Made by a program: the position numbers and the translations under genes. Positions 31,520-38,815 of a stretch of 38,877 bases of DNA are shown here, one piece after another (position 1 is the first letter of the stretch; each line of letters opens with the position of its first letter). The stretch lies in NCBI GenBank assembly GCA_964501335.1, contig CAZCTC010000072.1, positions 1-38,877 on the forward strand, given 5' to 3'. The stretch is from CAZCTC01 sp964501335 (GTDB taxonomy: Bacteria; Chloroflexota; Anaerolineae; B4-G1; SLSP01). The notes beneath the pieces are model-generated. The model was given only the letters and a program-made list of their open reading frames with translations. It made no database searches and was not told where the DNA came from.

Positions 31520-31561
31520 CCCCCCTTTTCCCCCTAAGACGCAGAAGGGGGAAAAGGGGGG
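31520..31561 (+). terminator. 16-bp homopolymeric hairpin after the second protease
   Basis: CCCCCCTTTTCCCCCT (31520-31535) pairs perfectly with AGGGGGAAAAGGGGGG (31546-31561) around a 10-nt loop, 42 nt after the stop. It is followed by AGTGTTGTTAAG, a poor U-tract. The strength of the stem suggests a transcript 3' end. Confidence 0.45.
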
Positions 31562-31570
31562 AGTGTTGTT

Positions 31571-31612
31571 AAGGGGAATTTGCACGCCTAAGAAGGCGTG
31601 CAAATTCCCCTT
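31571..31612. repeat. 19-bp hairpin related to 11345-11380
   Basis: AAGGGGAATTTGCACGCCT (31571-31589) pairs perfectly with 31594-31612 around AAGA. It has the same core as the 11.3-kb hairpin, with A-T where that copy has a G-T wobble. This is consistent with selection on pairing. Confidence 0.65.
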
Positions 31613-31631
31613 TCCTCTTTTTTGCTGTATT

Positions 31632-31688
31632 ATCCCGCACAGGGCATTTCTTCCGTAAGATGTGAAGCCCGCGAAAACATAGGCTTTT
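31632..31688 (-). repeat. Degraded modular repeat, minus orientation
   Basis: The plus strand reads ATCCCGCACAGGGCATTTCT, then TCCGTAAGATG: the complement of a tail end. Then comes half a hairpin (CGCGAAAACAT) and AGGCTTTT of a head. It lies back to back with the plus copy that begins at 31689. Together with the hairpins before it, it fills the 431-nt gap after the second protease. Confidence 0.6.
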
Positions 31689-31840
31689 GACTTGTGCAGT
31701 TAGCCCCGATAGGCGAGAGAAAAAGGGCCATGTTTTGGTGCGCCTTCTGAGGCGCACCAAAACATAAATAAAAAACTCTCTCCCCTGCTTCGCACAGCGC
31801 GGCGTGCCTTACAGGGAAAGTGCCATTTGCGGGACGCGGA
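31689..31840 (+). repeat. Modular repeat, complete plus copy
   Basis: The head is GACTTGTGCAGTTAGCCCCG. The hairpin is ATGTTTTGGTGCGCCT (31730-31745) with 31750-31765, loop TCTG. The tail (31766-31840) has CTGCTTCGCACAGCGCGGCG, TTACAGGGAAAG and GCGGGACGC. The same hairpin sequence reappears at the right edge of the window. Confidence 0.85.
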
Positions 31841-31908
31841 AACGTTTTTAATCCGCATTAATGAACAATTGCACCGGCCGATATTTTTGGGGAAGGAGCG
31901 ATTCTCCA

Positions 31909-32295
31909 ATGAATTCATTGTCACTTGACTGGCTGTTGATCGGTGAAGTATTGAGAGAGGATTTCGCAGCCTATCAAAGGGGAGAGCGATTTATTCAATT
32001 TGTGAGCGATTTGGCGGATAAAGACCCTAAATTTTGGAATGTTGAAAATTTAGAAGAGCCGGCGTTGGACGCGGTTTGGAATTTTGGGGATACTTTTTTT
32101 TACGCGGTGGCGCATAAGATGCCGGGGATCCGCGATAAATTGGATAATGAGTTATCCATTCAACAATGCGAGAAGCTGATCGAGTCTATTCTGGATTGTG
32201 TTGGTAGGGGGATTGTGCCGAACAGCGAGCCTTTAATGAATTTTCACGGGATGACGCCGGTTCCTCCTCGTAAAAAAGGCCGTAGGGCTGTTTGA
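31909..32295 (+). CDS. Small hypothetical protein in AT-rich accessory patch
   Basis: Predicted 128-residue soluble, acidic protein (LLIGEVLREDFAAYQRGERF..., WNFGDTFFYAVAHKMPG) with a basic PRKKGRR tail. I do not recognise the family. ATG 31909 is preferred, with GGAAGGAG at 31891-31898; the frame is open from 31861. Base composition is visibly AT-richer than that of the flanking genes, suggesting transfer. It is followed 29 nt later by a gene with the same ribosome-binding context (AAGGAGCGATT), so the two are probably a unit. The adjacent immunity-gene remnants make an immunity-type role possible but unproven. Confidence 0.65.
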   Translation: MNSLSLDWLLIGEVLREDFAAYQRGERFIQFVSDLADKDPKFWNVENLEEPALDAVWNFGDTFFYAVAHKMPGIRDKLDNELSIQQCEKLIESILDCVGRGIVPNSEPLMNFHGMTPVPPRKKGRRAV

Positions 32296-32324
32296 TAATG
32301 GTCCATTTGATGAAGGAGCGATTT

Positions 32325-32762
32325 ATGAGCATTGGGGGAGAACTAATTTTGGTAGGGGTTACGATTTTTTGGCTCTGGTTTTCGGGCTATACAGATCATA
32401 AAAATCTTAGAATCAATTTTCCTGAAAATTTTAAAGGAAAACCTGCAGAATCTCAGAGATGGATTAAGCCCGAGATCGATCCTGCTAAGAATTTGGGAGA
32501 ACGCTTCATAAAAGTGTCAGGATGGGTTAATTTCCTTTGTGGAAAACCGTGGTCTGATAATTTCCTGGCTCTAAGTGGTATTTTTAAACAAACCAGCGCT
32601 TTGATTCTGGCTGTTTTGTTTGCATTATTGACTTTGCTGGGCCTGCCATCCGCGGTGCGGATATTCATATTTTTCGTTTTTTTCTTGTTGATCACGATGA
32701 CTTATTTTATTGTTTTTATGTTTTTCAAACCGAAAGGATGGGATGATTCAAATGGAGGGTAG
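32325..32762 (+). CDS. Small membrane protein of unknown function
   Basis: Predicted 145-residue protein with an N-terminal hydrophobic segment (LILVGVTIFWLWF), a ~70-residue polar middle (INFPENFKGKPAESQRWIKP) and two closely spaced C-terminal membrane helices (TSALILAVLFALLTLLGL and IFIFFVFFLLITMTYFIVF). The family was not recognised. AAGGAG at 32313-32318 supports start 32325; an earlier in-frame ATG at 32298 is possible. It is AT-rich like the gene before it. A MITE-like palindrome begins 8 nt after its stop. Confidence 0.65.
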   Translation: MSIGGELILVGVTIFWLWFSGYTDHKNLRINFPENFKGKPAESQRWIKPEIDPAKNLGERFIKVSGWVNFLCGKPWSDNFLALSGIFKQTSALILAVLFALLTLLGLPSAVRIFIFFVFFLLITMTYFIVFMFFKPKGWDDSNGG

Positions 32763-32769
32763 ATATTTA

Positions 32770-32994
32770 GGGATGGTTCAAATATAAGGTAACACTCTCA
32801 TTCGCCCTTCGCCTGGGGTTGAAACCCCAGGCTACCTTAAAGTCGCCCTTTCAGGGCTACAATTGGTCCGTGAGGAACCTTCTTAAGCCCTGAAAGGGCG
32901 GTTTAAGTAAGCCCAGGGTTTTAACCCTGGGAAATTAAGGAATATTAAAGTTTGTAAAGTGTTACCCTATCCTGGGTGGAAATGAACCATCCCC
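32770..32994. mobile_element. MITE-like nested palindrome (~225 bp, non-coding)
   Basis: The outer arms are GGGATGGTTCA (32770-32780) and TGAACCATCCC (32983-32993), followed inward by GGTAACACT (32788-32796) and AGTGTTACC (32958-32966). Inside lie GCCTGGGGTT/AACCCCAGGC (32811-32832), the pair GCCCTTTCAGGGCT (about 32844) with AGCCCTGAAAGGGC (about 32886), and CCCAGGGTT/AACCCTGGG (about 32922-32941). No coding capacity and no clear target duplication was seen. Its right end touches a truncated gene, suggesting insertion or an associated deletion. Confidence 0.6.
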
Positions 32995-32996
32995 GA

Positions 32997-33146
32997 ATGG
33001 ACCGTTGTTATACGGACAAAGGGAATTCGCCCGTTATTGCCTTATCATTCACGGAGTTTTTGAAATTGATTTTGGAAAATCCGGGAGATGAATGGTATTG
33101 GGAAAAGCCGGGTTTTGAGTCTTTGGGGGATGCCTATGATGAATGA
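32997..33146 (+). pseudogene. C-terminal remnant of a SUKH/SMI1-KNR4-type immunity protein
   Basis: The reading frame gives about 49 residues, including SPVIALSFTEFLKLILENPG and EWYWEKPGFESLGDAYDE, then a stop. This looks like the end of a SMI1/KNR4 (SUKH) family protein, where an SFxEFL segment is usual. The N-terminal ~100 residues are missing; the frame meets the right arm of the MITE-like element. SUKH proteins typically neutralise toxins of polymorphic or contact-dependent systems. No toxin gene is in the window. Confidence 0.5.
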
Positions 33147-33315
33147 TAATCCAAATCGATTTTCTAAAGTGGTTTTTGAAAAACTTACCAGTATGGGGTG
33201 GTATCCAGGAAGAAAAGCCGAAGATTTACTTGCGATTTGGATATCGGAACTGTTAGAGAAGGGCCATTTTCCATTAACTGCCATTTGGCCTGATCGCAGC
33301 ATTGCGTTTACTTGA
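33139..33315 (+). pseudogene. N-terminal remnant of a SUKH-3-type immunity protein
   Basis: The ATG overlaps the end of the previous remnant (ATGAATGA). About 58 residues follow: MNDNPNRFSKVVFEKLTSMG, then WYPGRKAEDLL. The GW-x-GR pattern near the N-terminus is typical of SUKH-3 immunity proteins, which are usually about twice this length. The frame stops at 33315; another frame reads RLLEGLQKNW across the stop, so a frameshift is possible. After that the sequence is repeat. Two overlapping immunity-type genes, one cut 5' and one cut 3', suggest a decayed immunity array. Confidence 0.5.
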
Positions 33316-33360
33316 GGGGCTCCAAAAAAATTGGTTGGCGCGCGCAACTTCTGGGATCAA

Positions 33361-33427
33361 GGGCGCCCACGCAGGGGCGCCCCTACATTGGCGGTGTTCG
33401 GGTAGGGGCGGCCCGATGTGGCCGCCC
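33361..33427. repeat. Pair of short GC-rich palindromes
   Basis: GGGCGCCC (33361-33368 and 33375-33382) and GGGCGGCC/GGCCGCCC (33406-33413 and 33420-33427) form two 8-bp stems in the order stem, CTACATTGGCGGTGTTCGGG, stem. They directly follow the truncated SUKH-3 remnant and appear to be a small interspersed repeat. The rest of 33316-33545 is repeat-derived. Confidence 0.5.
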
Positions 33428-33460
33428 TGGAGGAGATTTTTGCACGGTAGGTATAGCCTA

Positions 33461-33504
33461 TCTTCAAGGCAGAAGGTCATGCGGGGGCGGCACCTTGAAG
33501 GATG
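33461..33504 (+). repeat. Secondary repeat module, plus copy
   Basis: TCTTCAAGGCAGAAGGTCAT, then GCGGGGGCGGCACCTTGAAG, matches the reverse complement of 188-230 and 11076-11123. In this copy the ends form a perfect CTTCAAGG/CCTTGAAG inverted repeat. Here no tail module is adjacent. Confidence 0.65.
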
Positions 33505-33545
33505 TAAGTTGTATTAAGGAGGAGTGCCGGGTTTTAGATCGAAAT

Positions 33546-33626
33546 ATGTTGGGAGCGGCTGTGGCAATTTTAATGATAGGAACGGGGCTTTATTTGATGC
33601 GAGAGTTTCTTTCCACGCCTGCGTAA
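33546..33626 (+). CDS. Possible 26-residue single-helix membrane peptide
   Basis: The short frame MLGAAVAILMIGTGLYLMRE ends in FLSTPA and would form one membrane helix. An AAGGAGGAG lies at 33516-33524, too far (about 21 nt) for this ATG, so the true start may be elsewhere or the frame may be chance. Reported at low confidence. Confidence 0.25.
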   Translation: MLGAAVAILMIGTGLYLMREFLSTPA

Positions 33627-33669
33627 AGAGAATTGGGTTGCGGTTTGAATGAGTGGATGGGGAGAAAAG

Positions 33670-33706
33670 GTCCATTTTTTCGCACTGTCAGTGCGAAAAA
33701 ATGGAC
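33670..33706. repeat. 18-bp perfect hairpin
   Basis: GTCCATTTTTTCGCACTG (33670-33687) pairs with 33689-33706, with only T33688 unpaired at the centre. ACAAAAAACTC follows, as in the start of a modular-repeat tail, so it is probably a truncated family member. Confidence 0.6.
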
Positions 33707-33717
33707 AAAAAACTCTT

Positions 33718-33756
33718 AGGGATGGGGCGCGTCCTGTCAGGACGCGCCCCATCCCT
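33718..33756 (-). terminator. Terminator of the ABC exporter operon
   Basis: AGGGATGGGGCGCGTCCTG (33718-33736) pairs perfectly with 33738-33756. On the minus strand it lies 4 nt after the exporter stop and is followed by AAGAGTTTTTTG. The stem plus a U-run makes this the most convincing intrinsic terminator in the window. Confidence 0.65.
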
Positions 33757-33760
33757 TAAT

Positions 33761-35647
33761 TTATGCGGTTGCGACGGCGGCCGTTTCAAACTGGCTGTTG
33801 TACAGCTCGGCGTAGAAGCCGCTGCGGGCCAGCAGTTCGGTGTGGGAGCCCTGCTCGACGATGTCCCCTTCTTTCATCACCAGGATCAGGTCGGCGTCGC
33901 GGATGGTGGAGAGCCGGTGGGCGATGATGAAGCTGGTGCGGTCTTTCATCAGGGTGTTCATGGCTTTCTGGATCAGCACTTCGGTGCGGGTATCGACCGA
34001 GCTGGTGGCTTCGTCCAGGATCAGGATGCGGGGATCGGCCAGAATGGCGCGGGCGATGGTCAACAGCTGCATCTGCCCCTGGGAGATGTTGCTGGCTTCT
34101 TCATTGAGCACCATATTGTACCCCTCGGGGAGGGTGCGGATGAAGTGGTCGGCATGCGCGGCTTTGGCGGCGGCGATCACTTCGGCGTCGGTGGCATCGG
34201 GTCTGCCGTAGCGGATGTTTTCCATGATGGTGCCGTTGAAGAGCCAGGTGTCTTGCAAGACCATGCCGAACATCTTGCGCAGTCCCTGGCGGCTGAAGTC
34301 GCGGACATCGTGGCCGTCGACCTGAATCCCGCCGTCGTTGACATCGTAGAAGCGCATCAACAGCTTGACCATGGTGGTCTTGCCGGCACCGGTCGGTCCG
34401 ACGATGGCGATCTTCTGGCCGGGTGCGACATCGGCGCAGAAGTCGTTGATGATGATCTTATCCGGCGAGTAGCCGAAGTGGACATCTTTGAAGGCGACGG
34501 AGCCCGCCACGGTGGAGAGTTCCAGCGGCCGGGCGGGGTCGGGGATTTCTTCTGCTTCGTTTAGAAATTCAAAGACGCGCTCGGCGGCCGCCGCGGTTTG
34601 TTGCAGGACGTTGGAGATGTTGGCGAGCTGGGTGATGGGCTGGGTGAATGAACGGACGTATTGGATGAAGGCCTGGATGTCGCCGATGGTGATGGTTTTC
34701 TGGATGGCCAGCCAGCCGCCCAGGATGCTGATGGCGACGTAACCCAGGTTGCCGATGAAGTTCATGATCGGCATCATCATGCCGGAGAGGAACTGTGATT
34801 TCCAGGCGGAATCGTAGAGCTTGCTGTTGTATTCATCGAAATGTTCGATGCTTTTGGCTTCGCCGTTGAAGGCTTTCATGACGACGTGGCCGCCGTACAT
34901 CTCTTCGATGTGGCCGTTGACGTGGCCCAGGTAATCCTGCTGCTGTTTGAAGTATTTCTGCGACTGGCCGATGACGATGCCGATGACGACCAGGGAGAGC
35001 GGGATGATGGCGAGCGCTACCAGGGTCATCATCCAGCTGATGGAGAACATCATGACCAGGACGCCGATCACGGTGGTGACCGAGGTGATGATCTGGGTGA
35101 GGCTCTGGCTGAGCGTCTGGTTGACGGTATCGACATCGTTGGTGATACGCGAGAGGACCTCGCCGTGATTGGTGCCGTCGAAGTAGCGCAGCGGCATGCG
35201 GTTGATCTTCTGCGAGATGTCCCGGCGGAAGCGGTAGGTGATCTGGGTGGAGATGTTGGCCATGATCCAGCCCTGGATATAGCTGAGCAGGGAGGAGAGC
35301 AGGTAAAGTCCCAGGACCCAAAGGATGATGTTGCCGATGGCGGCGAAATCGATTTCTCCGGTGCCGGCCAGTTGGGCCATCACGCCTTCGAACAGTTCGG
35401 TCGTCGCCTGGCCCAGGATTTTGGGGCCGACGATGGAGAAGACGGTCGAGGCGACGGCGATGACCATGACGATGAGGATCGAAACCCGGTAAGCGCCGAG
35501 GTATTTGATCAATTTGGCCATCGTGCCTTTGAAGTCGCGGGCTTTTTCGCCTTTCATCATCGCCATGGGGCCGCCGCCGAAGGGCCCGCCGCGGGGCCGT
35601 CCACTGGCTCCGCCGGGGCGTCCGGGAGTAGTGTTATGCATGCTCAT
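33761..35647 (-). CDS. ABC exporter half-transporter, catalytically complete subunit (TM288-like)
   Basis: Predicted 628-residue type IV ABC exporter subunit. A Gly/Pro-rich N-terminus (about 1-30, GRPGGASGRPRGGPFGGG) is followed by a six-helix transmembrane domain (about 45-340) and a nucleotide-binding domain. Walker A is GPTGAGKT (417-424), the signature is ISQGQ (521-525) and Walker B is D545-E546 (LILDEATSSVD). The catalytic Glu is present, and the SQGQ variant signature is as in TM288-type partners. Its ATG overlaps the stop of the upstream subunit (ATGA), so the two are translationally coupled into a heterodimer. Substrate unknown: lipid, drug or peptide export are all possible. Confidence 0.93.
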   Translation of the reverse strand: MSMHNTTPGRPGGASGRPRGGPFGGGPMAMMKGEKARDFKGTMAKLIKYLGAYRVSILIVMVIAVASTVFSIVGPKILGQATTELFEGVMAQLAGTGEIDFAAIGNIILWVLGLYLLSSLLSYIQGWIMANISTQITYRFRRDISQKINRMPLRYFDGTNHGEVLSRITNDVDTVNQTLSQSLTQIITSVTTVIGVLVMMFSISWMMTLVALAIIPLSLVVIGIVIGQSQKYFKQQQDYLGHVNGHIEEMYGGHVVMKAFNGEAKSIEHFDEYNSKLYDSAWKSQFLSGMMMPIMNFIGNLGYVAISILGGWLAIQKTITIGDIQAFIQYVRSFTQPITQLANISNVLQQTAAAAERVFEFLNEAEEIPDPARPLELSTVAGSVAFKDVHFGYSPDKIIINDFCADVAPGQKIAIVGPTGAGKTTMVKLLMRFYDVNDGGIQVDGHDVRDFSRQGLRKMFGMVLQDTWLFNGTIMENIRYGRPDATDAEVIAAAKAAHADHFIRTLPEGYNMVLNEEASNISQGQMQLLTIARAILADPRILILDEATSSVDTRTEVLIQKAMNTLMKDRTSFIIAHRLSTIRDADLILVMKEGDIVEQGSHTELLARSGFYAELYNSQFETAAVATA

Positions 35648-37890
35648 GCCAGTTCCTCCTCACTCAGTTGGGATAGAGCAATTTCTCGATAGGTGGGGCA
35701 ATTGGCCATCAGTTCGCTGTGAGTGCCCTTGCCGACGATGCGGCCTTCATCCAGGACGATGATCTGATCGGCTTTTTTGACGGTGGAAACGCGCTGGGTG
35801 ACGATCAGGACGGTGCTGGTGCCGAGATTGGTTTTCAGGGCGCGCTGCAGCGCGGCGTCGGTTTTGAAGTCCAGGGCCGAGAAGCTGTCGTCGAAGATGT
35901 AGATGGGAGCTTTTTTGACCAGAGCGCGGGCGATGGAGAGCCGCTGCTTCTGGCCGCCCGAGACGTTGGTCCCGCCCTGGGCGATTTCGGTCTCCAGGCC
36001 GGTGCTGTCGGGTTTGCCGTAGATAAATTCGGTGGCCTGGGCGATTTCGGCGGCCCAGTTGAGCGTCTCTTCGCCGGTTTCTTCATCGGCGTAGCGCAGG
36101 TTGCTGCCGATGGTGCCGGAGAAGAGCATTCCTTTCTGCGGGATATAGCCGATCTTTTCGCGCAGGTCGTGCTGGCGGACTTCGCGGATGTCCCGGCCGT
36201 CGATCGTGAGCGCGCCGGCGGTCACATCGTAGAAGCGAGGGATCAGGCTGACCAGGGTGCTCTTGCCGGAGCCGGTGGCGCCGATGATGCCGGTGGTCCG
36301 GCCGGCTTGTGCGGTGAAATTAAGGTCGTGCAGGACATCTTCTTCTGCACCGGGGTAGCGGAAGCTGATGTTGCGGAATTCGATGGTGCCGTGGAAGGGC
36401 TGAGGGAATTCCTGGGGTTTTTCGGGGTCCTGGATTGTGATTTCGGTTTCCAGCACATCTGCAATCCGGTCGGCGGAGACTTCGGCCCGCGGCAGGATGA
36501 TGAACATAAACGAAAGCATCAGGAAAGAGAAGACGATCTGCATCGCGTATTGCAGGAAGGCCATCATATCGCCGACCTGCATTTGGGCGGCGGCCACCTG
36601 ATGGGCACCGACCCAGATGATCAGCAGGGAGAGGCCGTTCATGATCAGCATCATTACCGGCATCATAATGACCATGACGCGGTTGATGAAGAGGCCGACG
36701 GCGGTGAGGTCTTGATTGGCTTTGTCGAAGCGTTGTTCTTCGAACTGCTGGCGGTTGAAGGCCCGGATGACCATCATCCCGGAGAGATTTTCGCGGGTGA
36801 CCAGGTTCAGCCGGTCTATCAGGCTCTGGATGACCTTGAACTTAGGCACGGCGACGTTGTAAACCACGATGATCAGCAGGATCAGGGCGCCGACGGCGCT
36901 GGCGATGATCCACCACATGGAGACATCTTTGCTCATGGCGCGGATGATGCCGCCGACACCGATGATGGGGGCGTAGAAGACCATGCGGACCAGCATGATG
37001 ATCACCATCTGGATCTGGGTAACGTCGTTGGTGGTGCGGGTGATTAAGGAGGCGGTGGAGAATTTGTCGAATTCGGCGCTGGAGAAGTTTTCGACCTTTT
37101 GGAAGACCAGCTTGCGCAGATTGCGCGCGAAGCCGGCGGCAGTGCGGGAGGAGAGGTAGCTGACTAAGATGATGCAGACGCCGGCGAGCAGGGAGATCAA
37201 CAGCATCTGGATGCCGGTTTGGACAATGTAGTCGCTTTGGAATTTGTCGGTGTTGACTCCCAGGGCGTCGTATTCGGCTTTCACGGCCGGGGCGGCGGCC
37301 TGGACGACGGTTTTATCGTCCATGGCGGCGAATTTGTCGTTGATGGCGGCTTTCATTTTATCGACCTGGACCGCCGGCAGTTTTTGCAACATGGCGAAGA
37401 GATCCACGCCGGGGGGCAGTTTGGAGAGATCGAAGCCGGAATTTTCACTCAGGGCCGCGGCTTTGGCGGGATCGGCCATGGCCTGTTCGAGGCCGTAGAC
37501 GACCAGCCAGGCGCGTCCCATGATGGGATTTAACTGATCCAGTTCGGCTTGAGTGAGAGTCTGTAAGACGTAGATCGGTTCCTGGGCCAGCGTGGGGTAC
37601 TCGATGAGGTAGCGGTCGTAGTCCGGGGAGCCGGAATCGACCAGCGTATAACGGCTGAGGACGGCAGCTTTCTCATCTTCGGTCATGAAGAGGTTCAGCC
37701 GCTCCATCTCGCTTTGGCGCACGGCATGGGGGACGGCGTTTTCCATCCCGCCCTGCTGGATGCCGATATTGACGATTTTGGACATATAATCCGGCAATGC
37801 CAGGTCGCAGTTCGCCTGGACGAAAAGCAGCGCAATGGCGATCAGGATCAGCAGCGTAAAGGGTTTTAAGTATTTTACTAATCGCAGCAT
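35644..37890 (-). CDS. ABC exporter half-transporter, degenerate-site subunit (TM287-like)
   Basis: Predicted 748-residue partner subunit. TM helix 1 (about 12-30) is separated from the next by a large ~180-residue extracytoplasmic insertion (about 45-225, rich in Ala, Asp and Lys), as in some Gram-positive and Chloroflexi exporters. In the nucleotide-binding domain, Walker A is GATGSGKST (537-545), the signature is VSGGQ (643-647) and Walker B is IFD667-D668. Asp replaces the catalytic Glu at 668. This pattern, opposite to the partner's, is typical of heterodimeric exporters of the TM287/288, BmrCD and LmrCD type with one degenerate ATP site. AAGGAG lies 6 nt before the ATG. Confidence 0.93.
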   Translation of the reverse strand: MLRLVKYLKPFTLLILIAIALLFVQANCDLALPDYMSKIVNIGIQQGGMENAVPHAVRQSEMERLNLFMTEDEKAAVLSRYTLVDSGSPDYDRYLIEYPTLAQEPIYVLQTLTQAELDQLNPIMGRAWLVVYGLEQAMADPAKAAALSENSGFDLSKLPPGVDLFAMLQKLPAVQVDKMKAAINDKFAAMDDKTVVQAAAPAVKAEYDALGVNTDKFQSDYIVQTGIQMLLISLLAGVCIILVSYLSSRTAAGFARNLRKLVFQKVENFSSAEFDKFSTASLITRTTNDVTQIQMVIIMLVRMVFYAPIIGVGGIIRAMSKDVSMWWIIASAVGALILLIIVVYNVAVPKFKVIQSLIDRLNLVTRENLSGMMVIRAFNRQQFEEQRFDKANQDLTAVGLFINRVMVIMMPVMMLIMNGLSLLIIWVGAHQVAAAQMQVGDMMAFLQYAMQIVFSFLMLSFMFIILPRAEVSADRIADVLETEITIQDPEKPQEFPQPFHGTIEFRNISFRYPGAEEDVLHDLNFTAQAGRTTGIIGATGSGKSTLVSLIPRFYDVTAGALTIDGRDIREVRQHDLREKIGYIPQKGMLFSGTIGSNLRYADEETGEETLNWAAEIAQATEFIYGKPDSTGLETEIAQGGTNVSGGQKQRLSIARALVKKAPIYIFDDSFSALDFKTDAALQRALKTNLGTSTVLIVTQRVSTVKKADQIIVLDEGRIVGKGTHSELMANCPTYREIALSQLSEEELA

Positions 37891-37912
37891 GAGAATCTCC
37901 TTGAAGTAGACA

Positions 37913-37943
37913 GTAGCAAGTAGACAGCAGTGCGTAGACAGGA
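37913..37943. repeat. AGTAGACAG short repeats upstream of the exporter
   Basis: AGTAGACAGTAGCAAGTAGA, then CAGCAGTGCGTAGACAGG, sits only about 20 nt before the exporter start, inside the probable MarR-exporter transcript. The units are the complement of those at 77-178. The rest of the 175-nt gap (37944-38065) shows nothing recognisable. Confidence 0.65.
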
Positions 37944-38065
37944 AATCAGGGCTTTACAGGCTCACATCAGCCGGAAATGCGCTGTCTACGGAATTCTGTT
38001 TACTAAGTCTTTGCAGATAGAAAATCTTAAGTTAAAGGCCGACTTATAAAAGGTAGCAATCCCGG

Positions 38066-38641
38066 TTATTCGATAACTTCCTGGGCGTCACATTCTGTGT
38101 CGGGAAAATCTCCGTGGGCCAGAATCGAACGGTATAATTTCTCCAGCAAGGTCAGGAGTTGTTCCTGTTCCTCTTGGGTCATATCGGCGAGCAGTCCATT
38201 CATGTAGGCGATGCGGTGAGGGGCCGAAGCGGCGACCTTTTCGCGGCCGGCATCGGTGAGTTTGATGTGGAAGAGGCGCCGATCGTTGGGATCGAGGGTG
38301 CGTTGGATCAGCCCCTGGTCTTCGAGGCCGCGGAGCAGGGAAGAGACCGTGTTTTTGCTCACATTGATGTTGCGGCTGAGGTGGGTGGGGGTCATTCCTT
38401 CGATATTGCCGCGGCGTTCTTCGCCCAACAGTCGGAAGAGCACGCCCCAGCGGGCCCGGGTGAGTTCTCCTTCATCGGTGGCGGAGGAAACCAGGGCGTC
38501 ATAGATGTGGGCGATGGTGCGGGTGACGGCGATCACTTCAATGCCGTGCGATAGTTCGGAAGAGCCGGTGACGCTCTGGACATGCTGTCGAATATTGGCG
38601 CGCATATGTTGGATACGTTCTTCTTTTGTAGACTGTTCCAT
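38066..38641 (-). CDS. MarR-family transcriptional regulator
   Basis: Predicted 191-residue DNA-binding regulator. A winged helix-turn-helix is in the middle (MTPTHLSRNINVSKNTVSSL, then LLRGLEDQGLIQRTLDPNDR), including the DxRxxxxxLT wing (DRRLFHIKLTDAG). The flanking helices would dimerise. The start is the ATG of MEQSTKEERIQHMR, with AGG close upstream; the frame is open to 38851, but a good promoter lies inside that extension. It is first in the order marR, exporter subunit 1, exporter subunit 2 on the same strand. It most likely controls this operon in response to an exporter substrate, as is usual for MarR-exporter pairs. Confidence 0.9.
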   Translation of the reverse strand: MEQSTKEERIQHMRANIRQHVQSVTGSSELSHGIEVIAVTRTIAHIYDALVSSATDEGELTRARWGVLFRLLGEERRGNIEGMTPTHLSRNINVSKNTVSSLLRGLEDQGLIQRTLDPNDRRLFHIKLTDAGREKVAASAPHRIAYMNGLLADMTQEEQEQLLTLLEKLYRSILAHGDFPDTECDAQEVIE

Positions 38642-38681
38642 AATCCTGCCTGTCGTGAGCCCTGGAATTGTACGAGGGCGA

Positions 38682-38709
38682 ACTATACACCCATGTGATA
38701 ATTTGTCAA
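38682..38709 (-). promoter_or_regulatory. Sigma70-type promoter of the marR-exporter operon
   Basis: On the minus strand, consensus TTGACA (38704-38709), a 16-nt spacer and TATAGT (38682-38687) lie about 40 nt before the marR ATG. A MarR operator would be expected to overlap it, but only a weak TGTA/TACA symmetry is visible around the -10. Confidence 0.75.
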
Positions 38710-38745
38710 ATGAACAATCGCCGGCATAGAGGTGAGGGGGAGGGC

Positions 38746-38813
38746 GCAGCGTGTGCCGCCTGTGCGGCACTGGAAAAGGCCAAAGAAAGTAGACAGCAGC
38801 AAGTAGACAGTAG
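38746..38813 (+). repeat. Solo head module plus AGTAGACAG repeats
   Basis: GTGTGCCGCCTGTGCGGCAC, then TGGAAAAGGCC (38750-38781), is a head without a hairpin. It is followed by AGTAGACAGCAGCAAGTAGA and CAGTAG (38788-38813). This mirrors the arrangement at the left end of the window (77-178). Confidence 0.65.
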
Positions 38814-38815
38814 AA

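Noticed and set aside
13839..31840. CRISPR array
   Set aside because: The repeats are scattered over kilobases between genes, occur in both orientations and have no regular spacers. No cas genes are present.
33312..33626. 104-codon frame across the repeats at 33.3-33.6 kb
   Set aside because: Most of it translates short palindromes and the secondary repeat module. Only the last 26 codons look protein-like, and they are listed separately at low confidence.
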